64,000 nucleotides of DNA from positions 76,503,642 through 76,567,641 of the forward strand of contig CM049306.1 in assembly GCA_026874595.1 (NCBI GenBank). Reading direction: 5' to 3'. Under the pieces are notes generated by a model. The model was given only the letters and a program-made list of their open reading frames with translations. It was not told the DNA's origin and ran no database searches. A program made the position numbers and the translations under genes. The DNA comes from Sipunculus nudus. Lineage: Eukaryota; Annelida; Sipuncula; Golfingiida; Sipunculidae. Positions 1-12,084 of the stretch are shown one piece after another (positions within the stretch are counted from its first letter, which is position 1; every line of letters starts with the position of its first letter).

Positions 1-1238
1 CTTTACATATTGTTACCTTGCACCACATTATTATAATGGTTCACCTTCATAATACATGACCTCAAAATAAGACATGCAAGGCCACAACAAAGACACCTTG
101 TCCTTGCCTCCCCATTTTCCAAATTTGCCTGACAATATGCCATTGATGCCAAAGGTAGTCTGAATTCATAAGAGGCAGGGGCCAGTCTACACACACCCTG
201 GATAAAAGCAGGAACAGAAACCAATCTACCGGTATTCAGCACGCACCTGGCTACTCGTAACTGTACACTCATGTTCTCTTGTTTCCTTTTTTTCCATTGT
301 GCTTTTTACATCTTTGACATTTCATGTTGCACTTCATTTTGTGATAAATTCTGAGGAATTACATGAAGAACTTGTCAGCTATGTAAAAGGCGTAATGAGA
401 CATTAACCTATACCAAGACATAGGTATTGATTAGTTCTGTCAGCTGTTTGATTAAAAAAAATGTCAACTTCTAACCGCAAAGGGATTTTCTGAATCATAT
501 TTGGTCCATATGTCTATGCTTCTCTTGGTCTGCGCGAATCTTCAGCTCCAGAGGGGATATGACTCATCTTCTAAATCTGGACACGTGTAAGCTGTAAAGT
601 CAAGGTAAAAGGTCAAGGACAGTCTGCAAGAACTGAGAGTCTCGCCCATCACCTTGTTCCGTATATACTTAAAAATCCATAGAGTAACTGCACCAATGTT
701 CATCGAATAAAACAATATGTATTTGGTCTTAGGTAAGATTCTTCATAAATTCTGTTAAGGATGTGGCACTATTTCCATTTTTCAAAGGAAAAAAGAACAT
801 ATACAGATCGACATATATTAAGTAATGATATTACGTCATCCCGTTCGAGCTGTTCCGTTAAAGAAGTTAGACCACAGCCAAAGTAACAAATCAGGGACTA
901 CCCGACCTCCAGAACCCCTACTATCTTGGTGAGACCCATTTCAGCCAATCATACAGGAAATTACAGTTTATGTTGATCACGCAGGCTTTAACCCCCTTGG
1001 TCCACCACTGAAAAGTCCAAAGTCATCCTTGGTTTTTTGTTAGATACTGCTGTATAATAAATGACCTAATATGCTAAAATTTTGATTGTGATCACTATAT
1101 TAAAAATGAATGATTATATCCAGCACAGGATGATCAGACAAATACTAATTTAGTAGAATGCAGCTATATAAGCCATAGTGATGTGTGTGGGGTTTTTTTT
1201 TTTCCATCTCGTTGATTGGATACATCAGTCATACAGGT
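1..1238. other. Unassigned AT-rich sequence
   Basis: No open reading frame of coding character, no recognised repeat. A cluster of AGGTCA-like half-sites lies at 600-618 (caaggtaaaaggtcaagg). A 13-T run sits near 1192. Nothing else can be supported. Confidence 0.5.
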
Positions 1239-1246
1239 AGCAATCC

Positions 1247-1434
1247 AGGGGCAAATCCAGGATTATGGAAAGCGAAGGGTCCAACCCATGAGGACTAATA
1301 AGTGAACCTAAAAAGGTCCTCTGAAAGGGAAGGGTCCAGGCCAGAAAAATTGGTTTAATTTATAATGCTAAAAGGTGGTTGTTCAAAAGGAAAGGGTCTG
1401 TCCCCCTGTCCCCTTTCCTTCTGTATCTGCCACT
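1247..1434. mobile_element. GGATCC-type hAT-like MITE, copy 1
   Basis: The left end reads aggggcaaatccagg and the right end reads, in reverse complement, agtggcagatacag. These are diverged forms of the terminal repeat AGTGGCGGATCCAGA that is intact at 60539-61075. A 6-bp direct repeat gcaatc flanks it (1240-1245 and 1435-1440). The interior shares the pattern 'gggtccaa..ggactaat..aaaaagg' with copies at 48.6, 59.6 and 63.3 kb. It is about 190 bp and carries no transposase. Assignment to hAT rests on the 8-bp duplication of the nested copy and is inference. Confidence 0.65.
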
Positions 1435-1616
1435 GCAATCTCATCAGTGTTTGCTGTATAGTATTTTGACTGTCTCTTTTGACTCTCTTGCACACATTGC
1501 ATACTTACTAAAGGATGCGTATTAATACTCTTTGTCCAATAAGATAAACCTAACCATTGGAATCTTATATGGCAGTGTCCCATTGGGAGTGAGCCATCTG
1601 ACAATATCAGATACTA

Positions 1617-1928
1617 AGGCTAAAAAATAAAAAGGTATGGTTCTCAGACACTTTTTTTTTCAGAAATCACTGCGGGCAGGCGGTATTTTATTTTTTACCC
1701 TTTTTTTTGTATGTTTTGATAAAAATATTATATGATCAGGGAAAAACATGAAAATAACAGAATTTTTTTTTGCTAAACAGGGAAAAGCACTACATAACAA
1801 AGGAAATCTGATCAAAATTGTATTGTTTTATCTTCAAGAAAGATGAAAGTCAAAATAAAAATGTTTAATGTGGGGGGTTAAAATTGACGCTTGTGGTGCC
1901 TGAGAACCATTCCTTTTTTATTTTGGCC
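1617..1928 (+). mobile_element. MITE-1, copy 1 of 5
   Basis: A roughly 310-bp element with terminal inverted repeats. The left arm contains ggtatggttctcaggcac (ends near 1650) and the right arm gtgcctgagaaccat (ends near 1911). Longer A/T-rich outer arms end in aggc(c)aaaa and ttttggcc. The interior is shared with four other copies in the window: ctgcgggc, gatcaggg-aaaa, gctaaacagg, ttcttgaaagatgaaa, ggggttaaaattgac. There is no coding capacity. The left flank is TA and the right flank AA, so a TA target site is possible but decayed here. Confidence 0.9.
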
Positions 1929-3429
1929 AAACCAAGGCCTACTGCTGTGGCAGTGAATATGGAACACTATGGAAGACAAGAAAAGAGCATTCATGATTAA
2001 TTTTATATTGTAAGAAAAAAATATTTTTTTAAATGTCATAGAATTTTATCCTAAATTAAATCAAAATATATTTTATTGACACAATCAGAAGATGAGCAGT
2101 TCCATGAACACAGATAATTCTCATTTTGTATTTTTCAATGAAACAATCTATGAAATCTTCACTTTTTGTATAAAAAAATTGGTCTGTTTTTTATCTGCAA
2201 AATGAATGCATATAGGTTTAATTATATTTTTAATCTAGTGGTGGTGACCAGGTTTATTAAAACATTGAAATACATGTTGCTGCATGTTCGTGGCACAGTT
2301 AAAGGATGGGTTGTGGAATATAATAGAGGTTTATATATGTGACCTGTATCTAGGATATGTATGATATTGACTAAGGCAAACTTCAGGACGATTAATTGAC
2401 AGTTTTTGTTTATTTTATGGTTAACCACGAGAGTAAAAGGCTAGGGTCATACAAGTTTTAGCTTGTCGCTTGCATTTTCAGCCGCTGCACAAAGAGCTTT
2501 AGTGAATAAGGCTTCCATTCAATTTCAGAGTTTTTTAACTGTACACCGGATCGCTTGTCAAAACAGGAATGTATTACAACCAGTACATAACCAGGATACC
2601 TAGCAAATGTCAGGTGATTCTTCAAACAATCCCATTATTGTACTTGTTGTGGTTAAAAAAGAGTTAATTTACATAGCCCCGTGTGGAGGTACGTGTTTGA
2701 TCAAACATACTTTCAAACTTTCCTCCAGGCATCTTACATAAACAATTTAAACAAACTATAAATTACGTTTTAATGGACTCTTGAACTAAAACAAACATTG
2801 GTATATATGGACCTCTAGGCTTGGATGTCAACACCAGTTACACCACACTGTTGTATCCAGGTTATATATAGTATAATATCCAGCCGTATATATCTAACCA
2901 TGTAATTTTCTAAATTTATGTACTTTGAAAGACTGAATGCAATTTCCTTCTTACCTCAGATACAATTAGTTTTATTTGACTTTGTTTTCTTCTTATCTTT
3001 GAATATTCATGATTCTTCAGTTATGTAGCCAGTCAGTCAATCAGATGAAATTCTCCAATTTTTTTCTTCTTGAGTACTTATAATATTATAGGATATATTA
3101 TTAGACCTCAAAAAATGGTCATAATGTCATGAATTGATTCTCTCATAATTTAAAACAAATATTAATTTATTTTTATATATCATCAAATTATATCAATATT
3201 ATATACATATATATAATATATATATAATATAATTATAATCAAACTTATCAATCTTAACCCCTCCGCCCCCCCCCATAAAAACACACAAACTATGAATTTA
3301 ATGTGTCATTTGAAAAGCAAGATTTCTTTTTTCAAAAGGTCATTACAAAATCATGAAATTAATCTTCCAGAAGTGTATGAAACATGGCCTTTGTTAACAT
3401 TTTGCCTGTGAATTCACTATGCAGTACTA
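1929..3429. other. Unassigned AT-rich sequence with a TA-rich tract
   Basis: No gene seen. 3171-3240 is almost pure A/T with many ATATAT steps. A C9 run lies near 3266-3276. Short ORFs here have no coding character. Confidence 0.45.
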
Positions 3430-3711
3430 AGGTAAAAGAAAAGTAAAAGGTATGGTTCTCAGGCACCACCCACGTCAATTTTAACCCCTCGCATCAAACA
3501 TTTTTATTTTGAATTTTATCTTTCAAGAAGATTAAATCATACAATTTTTATACCATTTCCTATGTTCTGTACCTAATTAGCAAAAAAAACCTGTTATTTT
3601 CATGCTTTTCTCCAAAACATACAAAAAAAGGGTAAAAAATAACATACCCTCGCCTGCAGTGATTTCTGAAAAAAAAGTGCCTGAGAACCATACCTTTTTC
3701 TTTTTTTGGCC
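3430..3711 (-). mobile_element. MITE-1, copy 2 of 5 (reverse orientation)
   Basis: The same family as 1617-1928 but inverted: gttaaaattgacgtgggtggtgcc lies at the left (as reverse complement) and the 'cagaaatcactgc' subterminal block at the right. This copy is flanked by TA on both sides (3428-3429 and 3712-3713), the best evidence that the family duplicates TA on insertion, as Tc1/mariner-type elements do. About 282 bp, non-coding. Confidence 0.9.
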
Positions 3712-3713
3712 TA

Positions 3714-4560
3714 AATTCTCCTGCTGTGGACACTTTGTTCCAGATATGTGTTAACATTATGAGTAATGGGCATTACTGCAGAAAATGGAACAAAATTCAG
3801 TACCTGAAGAAATTCTGCTGGTCTGCCAAAATAAGCTGTCAGTCCTATTGAGCTGTCAGTTACATTAAATTGATCTTGGGCTGAAATTGGTACAAAATTT
3901 TGGCGTCAGTCAATCAGAATGGATACAGCCCTGAATCAAGTACTTGTTACTATGTCAATATTCAGCGTTGAGGGATATTTAAAAAAAAAAACATATATTC
4001 TTTCCATTTCAAAAGACAAAACTTGGAAAGTATTGGATTTTTTCCTGATATTGGCCAATATGTTGCATGTATATGTGATGGGATAATGATAATGTAAGCA
4101 AATAAAGTTGATGGAGGATATTCAGCTAAAATTAATAATGCATGGAATTAGGATCCAGCATGCCTAATGTGCATAAAAATTAATATTGCCCATTAAGAAA
4201 GGTGAAATTCAATATGTGTAGATCCTAGCAAAATGACCTATATATGCAGCAATTTTTTATGGTACTGCTTGGTGTTCTGGAGTCACACATGCTAGATGGT
4301 ACATATGAAATCTCTTAACACACATGGCATTCCTCATGCTGCATTTCGCATTCTGGGCATATGGAATCAAAGCTTAAATTGATGCTCTGAAAAAATGTAC
4401 AAGTGAAGCATATTCAAATTATTTAGAAACGTCATTTATGGCAATATAAATAACCACAAAATCTAAAGTAAAGTTGCCAGTGTCATGCAACATGTAAGTC
4501 CTAATTTCAGACTCAGGTAATGAGTTAGAACCCTAGCTAGTGCTTCTTCAGGGTCTAAAT
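3714..4560. other. Unassigned sequence
   Basis: No ORF, repeat or motif that I can support. AT-rich background. Confidence 0.4.
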
Positions 4561-4890
4561 TAATCTCAATGCTGTTGAAGGAAAACAGCTGAGCTACTCC
4601 ACGTCCTGAGTAGGAATGGACAAATGATTAGATGGTGGTTGGAGGCCAGCAAGCATCAGCTATCATTACAGAAAGGAAGGGAAGTTCTGGTCCAGTGCTG
4701 GGGTTCCATGCCAGCGGGGGGATGTCTGACACAGATTAACCCATTAAATGCCTGGCCATTTGATCTTGACCTGGAGTTCATGGCAGATAATGAGATTACC
4801 CGTAAGTTAAGGTTAATTACTTGAAAGATTGGTCAGGAACTGGAAGCAAACATTGTCAGCAGCAGGTCAGATTGACAAAGACTGAAAGGA
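4561..4890. promoter_or_regulatory. Possible conserved noncoding island
   Basis: A repeat-free patch with higher GC than its neighbours and balanced complexity. It carries dense homeodomain-like and Meis-like words: cattaaatg, gataatgagatta, gtaagttaaggttaatta, and ttgtcagcag near 4854. The 66-codon ORF inside lacks splice sites or a recognisable domain and is probably chance. This is a composition-based guess; no cross-species alignment could be made. Confidence 0.2.
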
Positions 4891-4901
4891 CAGGAATGGA
4901 C

Positions 4902-4941
4902 GGGAGGGTGGGGGGGGGGAAGGGGGGGGGGGGAGGAGGAG
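4902..4941 (+). repeat. G-rich tract, quadruplex candidate
   Basis: Runs of G3, G3, G10, G13, then ggagga on the + strand, interrupted by single T or A. Such a tract can form G-quadruplexes and is prone to length error in sequencing. Confidence 0.85.
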
Positions 4942-7900
4942 TTTTAAAGGTCATTTAGTTCCTTGAAGTAAATTGATACTGATATGAACTGAGATGTTCT
5001 TCTTTTGTTTAACATCTTTGCCACAATTACAAATGTTCAGCATATTCTTTAGATTTTGTTCATTGTAATGCCATTTACAAGGCAACATTTTTATGAGAGA
5101 TTTATCTTCATCCTATAACAATTAAAGTGACATCTTTCTTTTGGTTTATGCAGTTTTCAGTATTATTATTTCAACCAAAAGTTGAAAATCCTGTTTTACA
5201 TGTAAAATCCTCATCCATATTTCACAACCAATGTCTATTTTCTTCATTGCTCCAGGAAACTAATAACCATTTGCCTATAGAACCAAGACCTATAGAACAC
5301 GGGCTAGGTTTAATTCATTTTCTTTTCCCTTTTTAATACAGGCCCATGAAACCCTGCGGTTGATGACCCAAAATATATGTAAAAGAAAAATTCCATTGAT
5401 GTCTCTTAATGCACTTTTGATTTGTCTGTACACATCACATTAAATTTATCATCTTCCTTTGGTGTCTTTGCTTTTGTGATATTTCCTTTAATGTTTGATG
5501 AACTGCTGTTAAAGGTTAAGTCTTCTTATAACCTGTAATGCTGTGTGTCACTCAAATGTCCTGCCAACTGTTTGTAGTACATTATAACTGGTAGGACTCA
5601 AAACATATGGGTAAACACTTGAAGACATGAAAGTAGTTCATAATATAAAGAGAGAGAGAGAGAGAGAGGAACTGTTAACTTGAATTTTTCTTCTTTTAAC
5701 TATTCAGGTTTGCTCAGTGTCTAACCACTTACACACCAAGGAATATTTGGAATTATCATGCTTTACCTTCAGGTTTTAACTCTGCAGTCATGATCTTCCA
5801 GTTTCGATGCATCAACCTCATATTCTTTCTGCAGTGCTTCATATATATATACAACATTTACAGGATGACATTATCATAATTAGACTTAACTGTGTTAGCT
5901 TTAAGTCTAAAAGTTCTGTGATTCCACTAGTGTGTTAACCATTTTGTAAGTATTAATTATCACTTCAGAAGAGGCCTTAACTTCATCCTGGTGTTCATTG
6001 GTGAGTACACCTCTCCTTCATAGATATATAGTGAAGGCCATTACCTTGGTCAATTTTCAAAGAAAAAAATGTAATGTCGTCTGCTGAGCATCATGGGCCA
6101 TGGGCCACTTGTATTTCTTTTATATTTTTATCTGCCTTTAAAGATCAACTCTTGTAAAATCATGTGATGTTGTATTGATAATAATCACAGCTGGCATCAC
6201 ATAAATTATAACTCAGGGTCACTCTCATTGGATTTCTGAGCTGAAACAGGTGGGTCCAGGCAGGTTTATTATGACATACCTGTCAGCAGATCATAAATTA
6301 AAACTGATTTATATATTATAACTCTACACCCACATGCTGGAGTTCAGTACATAAACCTGATTGGTACAAGAGACAAAAGTTGAACCTGGGCATGTGTTTA
6401 ATTCATAATCCACTGTTTGACAGCCTTTAACCCTATATATTTCAGTTTTTACATGGTACATGATATATTTTTTCATGATTTGGTTAGGTTCTCAAAACAA
6501 AATATTTTCATGATTGATTTTTGCATTAGGAACTAGCTGCAATCACCATATCATCTCAGCTGCCACTGAATATATAAAATAAATTAAAGCAGCAACATAT
6601 TTTTGTATTCGGTTGTTTAAGATAAACAAAATTATGTCAACATGCAAACAATCAGATTTAGGGAGTTTTTGAAGCTTTTTAGATTTTAACAAAAGTGACT
6701 TGAAAATTAACTGGTCAATACTTACTGTTAGATTTTGAGATTCTTTTTATTTTGGGCAATTTTAAATGTACATTTTATGAAAAAAGACAAATAGGCATTC
6801 AAAATGTTGATGATATAAATGTAGGATTTTGCAGAATGGGCTGATATACTTCAAGGGGGACATTCTGAGGTTGTTTTTAGTGAGACAATAATACTGGGAA
6901 GCAATTCAGAAAAAAGTTGGTTTGTGAGCATTTTCATTAAATCTTTATATTTAGATAATTTTATGTAAAAACTTGAAACCTCAGAATTTATAGTTTTACA
7001 GCTATCAAATATCAGATGTCTAAGTTATTATACATGGAGAATCTTGAAATCATAATGCGCTTCTAAACAGTGAACATTTTAACTCTGTTTGGCTTTGTTG
7101 CCATGAGTCATAATTGATGGCCTTATCAGCATTTTGTCATTGAGTATTTAGCTTTTTAATTTGAGAAAATTATTATCTAGGGTCAGAAAAATTTTAATCT
7201 TAACCTTATCAATTAACTCAAATTTGATATTTGAAACTGATGTGGGTGTATGAGCCATACAAGTATTATGACAAGCTGCAATTACAACTCAACCTGTAAG
7301 GCTTTATATCTTGTCAGTATTAATATATTATTATTAGTTTTGAATAAGTGATAATTAAATCAAATGGCAGGGTTTAGATCCAGCATGATTAAATATAGCT
7401 TATGATACAATTATCTAACAGAATTTCAGAATGGATGGTTTTGTGATCGTTCATGAAACAATAAAAACAGAAGTTTAAATATGACCCTGTGGAGTAGGAT
7501 GTTAGGTTTGTAGGAGCTTAATTGATAAAATATTTTGATATAAATTTACATACTTTTAATTTATATGCCCACTTAAATACATTAATTCTTGATGAACTGT
7601 TCTCATGGGAATAACAGACAGAATTACTTGAGATCACTGTAGAATCCCTTTATGCAATTTGTCTCTTAATCTTTAATTTAATATCAGTAATATTTAGTAC
7701 ATTATGTTAAGACAATGACTGTCCATTCTGCTTTGTAAACAGAGTCCTGTTTCAATTATTAACATTGAAAGCCACAAGTTGATAGTCATCTACTGTTAAA
7801 GGTGACATATTCTACTGTTTTTCCCATTCAGTTTTAATGATGAAACCAGAGGAAAAATTCCTGCTTTTGAGGATGCAGTGATAATTTCCGTTGGGGATGT

Positions 7901-7999
7901 GTGCTGTTAGGTGCAAAGTGAAAGGTAATTAATATTCATTCTGTCACCATAGGATCAGAAGAATGAAGTTGCATCTTCAAAGATGCAGGAACATCTCAG
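4942..7999. other. Unassigned AT-rich sequence with an (AG)n tract
   Basis: About 3 kb without recognisable gene or dispersed repeat. (AG)11 lies at 5648-5669. Short homeodomain-type words occur (for example cataattgatgg near 7110) but at a density expected for AT-rich DNA. Confidence 0.4.
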
Positions 8000-8520
8000 G
8001 GAACAGTTAGTTACCATGGGGACCTGATACAGATGAGTTTACCCTCTGCCTCCAATTTTGGATGTCTTTAAGAAAATTAACGATGTGTCACCTGCTGTCT
8101 TGATAATTAATTTGCAGCTTCTTGGCTGGATGGTGCAGTCATTGACCCGTGTCCAGATGTGTCCAGTCCAAGGAATGACCAGTGAAAGAAAACACTTCCA
8201 TGAAGGTGTGATGAATTAGGAGTTGGTCCCAGGAGGGTGATCAGTGACTTGGAGGGCTGCTCTGGCCAGCAAAGAAAATTGATCTTAATCTTAATGCAAA
8301 CATCATCAGCAGGGCCACCTTAAACTGGGAGCCACTACTGTTGCATCCAGATAAATTGGCTGACACCAGGGCTTGTATGTGATTTGTCTCACCCATGGAG
8401 GGATCACACGCCTCTAAGCATTCCTAAAGATGAATTCCTCATCACCATAGATCAGATGACCGCCCAAGAATGAAGTGCTTAGCCTCAGCTCATGTAACAA
8501 ATCCTGACACGTTGTGATGT
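8000..8520. promoter_or_regulatory. Possible conserved noncoding island with an RFX-like site
   Basis: A repeat-free stretch with clearly higher GC than the flanks. gttaccatggggac at 8010-8023 matches 11 of 14 positions of the RFX palindrome GTTGCCATGGCAAC. Other words include cttgataattaatttgcag near 8098 and aggtgtgatgaatt (T-box-like) near 8203. No long ORF or repeat explains the composition. Regulatory function is inference only. Confidence 0.2.
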
Positions 8521-8924
8521 AAACTCATTGGGGTTGGGAACGAGTGGCACGTTTTTGTGGTTAATCAAGTTGTGAAAACTTAGTTTAGGTTAGCGTGAAC
8601 AAGTTATCTTTTGATGGAGTAGGGTCATTCTCCAAACATATCTTCTTCCAGTAAAAAGTCAAATGTCCCTTTTTGTTTCTCTTCCTGGAGTTTACATGGC
8701 TTTTCTGTATTGGTTGAAATACATGGCATAAGCTTACAAACACATAATCTGCATCTAGTGTTAAGTTGCCTGCTTCAGCTATTGGTGAAAGTGTATAGTT
8801 TATGTGAACCGTTTACCTGGTACCTCGTTATTACCGACAACAGCACTGTTGAAGCCAGATTGATTTCAGGATATGAACACTTTTAACCTGGACCTATATG
8901 CACACTTCATATAAGGCCAGCCTT

Positions 8925-9500
8925 ATATATAAGAGCTATATTCTTTGAGTTATGGGGCTTGTTCAGGCACCCCTGAACCAATTAAAAATTTGATAAAAAA
9001 AAGTCCAAGTATCTCAATAAATAATGCCTGGATTGTCATGATTGCCATGCTTTGCATATTGGTCATGGACAGTTTTATCAGTTGCTAAAGATTAGTGGTA
9101 CCCATCTGTTTTTCATGTATTTGTCCTATTTTTCACAATTTTATGAGACATTTAAATGCAATTATCCAATAGTTTCTCAGCTGCAGGTTCATCCATTGTC
9201 CTGAAACCTCATGTTCATTGATCATGACTTGTGGTATCTGTTCCTGAAGACTTACAGCAACACCTGTATTTGTTTTATTTTTCTTGCATTTCTTCCTCTA
9301 TATTTGAGACCATCCAACAACAGCGTTCATATAATTAAGTTTCTCCCCTGTGGTTTCATCTGGTGTCCTCTGATCTGGTGTGCATATTCATCATCATATG
9401 TTTTATCAATAGATGACAGGTGGCACCCCTGTGTGCGCTTGTATTTTTCGCAAATTTTACCTGTATTTTTAGACTGGCACACATAAAAGTTACTGTGCTG
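8925..9500 (+). repeat. Diverged copy of the mollusc-type 'gagctat..ggggct' repeat
   Basis: Contains 'agctat..gagttatggggctt', 'aatttgat..aaa', 'tctcaataa..atgcctgg..gtcatgat' and 'tttctcagctgcaggttcatcc..tgtcctgaaacctc', in the same order as the copy at 55915-56510. It is also related to the units of the array at 22132-23655. Two internal modules (about 9120-9300 and 9340-9500) each end in a T-rich 'gtatttt..' block. The 91- and 60-codon ORFs here lie inside the repeat and are not genes. Confidence 0.65.
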
Positions 9501-9848
9501 GTTTCTCAATCTCTGAAACTTGGATGTGCCACAGTGTATGACTTGGAAACTTCTAACTTAATAAACAGGGAGGTCCTGAATAATCTCCATGGAATCCTTA
9601 AATAAGGTCATGGTGGCTGGTTTTCTGTAGCTTCTTGCCAAAAATATCATTTTCTCCGTTAAAAGTTATAGTGAACCCTACCTAATGACTTACTCTGATG
9701 GGTAATTGGGTCACCATGACCTGATTTTCCTAAATCACATGCTTATGTTCAGTGCGGTGTACACAAACCCACAACCAACACATCAACTGAGTATCATGAC
9801 CCATGGGTCACTTCCAGTTGGGTAACATGCCATGTCATTTTCCTGTAA

Positions 9849-10464
9849 TACGGGATATCGCTAATAACAACACTCTTGTGTGTGGAGGTAGAATCTGCCT
9901 GCCTGCCTGAAAAATTGCAGGCAAACAAATAGCGCCCCTGGCGGACAGCCTGTCCAGCCCATTCATTCAATACACTGCGCACTGTGTGCACTGTGCACAG
10001 CGTTTTTCATTTCAAATTATCCTGAAATTTAATATGGTCTTGTCTTCGTTGACTGCTGTTGAGTTGAAATTAAAATGGTAGCACGAACTTGAAAAAGCTC
10101 AGAAATGACTTATTGCATTTATTAGAACTTTATCTTGTATCAACGTATCATTGTATCAACAATGCAGGGCAAAGCTACAGATGGTCTTTCATTTACGGAT
10201 AAATGTCAGGTTTTGCAAGTTTCATTTAATCTTCCTTGCAGCATACCAACAATATTAATTGAAGTCTCATATTTGTTCAATTATCACATTAAATAAACAG
10301 AGTCAATAGCGTATATAAGCTGATATAGTGGGGATGGTCAGATAAGACAGTGCTAATGACCACTTGCTGAATCACGCTTGCCTGCATAAATGGGCTTCTG
10401 GCTGTGCCAGCCAGTGGTTTATCTCCTCCATTTACACGAGAGACTGCATTGGCGATATCCCGTA
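9849..10464. mobile_element. 616-bp inverted-repeat element (MITE-like)
   Basis: The left end tacgggatatcgctaat is matched by the right end attggcgatatcccgta in inverse orientation, 16 of 17 positions. Weaker matching continues inward (cactcttgtgtgtggagg on the left; the reverse complement of cctccatttacacgag on the right), giving arms of roughly 40 bp. The interior has no ORF with transposase character. It includes a GC-rich block at 9930-9985 unlike the surroundings. No clear target duplication is visible. Confidence 0.6.
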
Positions 10465-10475
10465 TTCATAGAACC

Positions 10476-10477
<2 letters not shown>

Positions 10478-10544
<67 letters not shown>
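10478..10544. repeat. (TA)n-(GA)n compound microsatellite
   Basis: About 21 TA dinucleotides run directly into about 12 GA dinucleotides. The 72-codon minus-strand ORF with a YIYIYI stretch is a translation of this repeat. Confidence 0.95.
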
Positions 10545-10613
10545 TGAAATTAGAATACACAGAAAAGTCAGTTCACTGCAGATATATACAATGTATATAG
10601 GACCTGGCCAAGC

Positions 10614-10675
10614 TGCCCACTCTATGGAGGTGCCCACTTTATGGAGGTGTCCACTTTATGGAGGATCCACTCTAT
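10614..10675 (+). repeat. 17-bp tandem repeat, 3.6 copies
   Basis: Unit tgcccactttatggagg, at 10614, 10631 and 10648 with one or two changes per unit, then a partial unit. It follows 'gacctggcc' (10601), a word also found at the end of the TA-flanked MITE at 27.1 kb, so it may be the edge of a decayed element. Confidence 0.85.
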
Positions 10676-11700
10676 ATCAATCATCAGATATGTCCAGCCA
10701 GACATCAACAAGTCATATTTAACAACCATTAAACCAGAGTCCTGAAATTTCTTGCCATGCCTGAAACTAAACAGTAATTAAAAAAATGGCCCCTTATCAA
10801 TTCGACTGAGCTTGAGACCTTCTACTTTAGGATATAGGAAGAATATATATAATTGATAAAGGTCCACTCTGGAAATCAATTCAATAATCAAATGTTTTTG
10901 GAAACAATCCATTTGCTCTTTGTTTTTACTCTTCAGAGAAAGCTCCCATGCATTTATATATGTAACATGGTTCATGGTCTTAATTGTATGCTGCATGTAT
11001 CAATGTCACACAAAACATGTAATTACCATTTATATGAAATGATTCATATCCATTATTAATTTACATACATTTATGGTAAAGCAAATTATCATAAAGTACA
11101 ATTAGCAGTGATAATGAATATAATTAGTAGGAGTATCAGTTGTAAAAAAAAAATGCAGTAACACTTACGTATCATGTATCACTGAAAATGATTGGGATGC
11201 TATATACACATTTATACATGAGCAAAAAAAGTTGGTGCTAAATTGCCTACTTAATATACCCTGACATTCATTCCCTTTCTACTTTCACCTTTCGGGAAAA
11301 GAGTGCAGGGATAAAAAAAAATACAGTAAAAAAAGTGCTGGCACATGTCTGCACAGTAAAACATGAGATATTCAGAGAGAGAAAAAATATATAGGTATTC
11401 AACACAGTAAGCGTAGCATATAGGTCACGGTCCTCTGTATACCCACATATATCATTTGTTAATTACCTGATTGAGGATGTCTTTGCCACATGCAAGTATA
11501 TTTTAGGGACCTAACCCTGTTGTGTATTTGTCATGTTTAAAAAATGAGTGACCAAGCTGCCTGGCAAGTGCATTCAACTGTGTCAGCAAAAGCTGTAAAT
11601 GATACCCCTCAAGGGTGCCCAGACTGTTTACCGCCCATAGAAAAGTCATGGTTTATGTAACACAGTGCAGCCCCCAGTCTGCCGGAAGTAACACTGCACT
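10676..11700. other. Unassigned AT-rich sequence
   Basis: No gene or known repeat seen. Two overlapping opposed ORFs of about 70 codons (10778-11059) have no supporting features. Confidence 0.4.
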
Positions 11701-11711
11701 GTGTGAAAACC

Positions 11712-11835
11712 TGAGGCAGTGGGTGTAGGACAAATGCTACTGTGGACAACCTCTCTCCCCCCCCCCCCCCCGTCAGTGAGCCCCCCCCCCCCCCCCCCCC
11801 GTCCTTGAAAGAAGCCCTCCCCCCCCACTGCCTCA
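11712..11835. repeat. Poly-C tracts enclosed by a 12-bp inverted repeat
   Basis: tgaggcagtggg (11712-11723) and cccactgcctca (11824-11835) are perfect reverse complements. Between them lie two C runs (about 11757-11771 and 11782-11801). The arms could form a stem with a C-rich loop. Glycine-rich ORFs on the minus strand are simply translations of the C runs. Confidence 0.85.
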
Positions 11836-11885
11836 TGATAAAGAAGACATAAGCCCCTTCCTCCACATGAAATTCAATGAAAAAT

Positions 11886-11985
11886 ACATATATATATATA
11901 TATATATATCTATATATATATACATATATATATATATATTGATATATGTAATATGTATATTATATGTATATAATATATATACACC
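11886..11985. repeat. TA-rich microsatellite
   Basis: An almost uninterrupted ATATAT tract with occasional C or G, about 100 bp. A further CA/TA tract follows at 12045-12080. Confidence 0.95.
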
Positions 11986-12084
11986 CATACATACTTAAAT
12001 ACATATAATAAATCAAAACAGTAAGAATTTTATATAATCCTGTGCACACACACACAAATATATATATGTATATATACTATGTAG

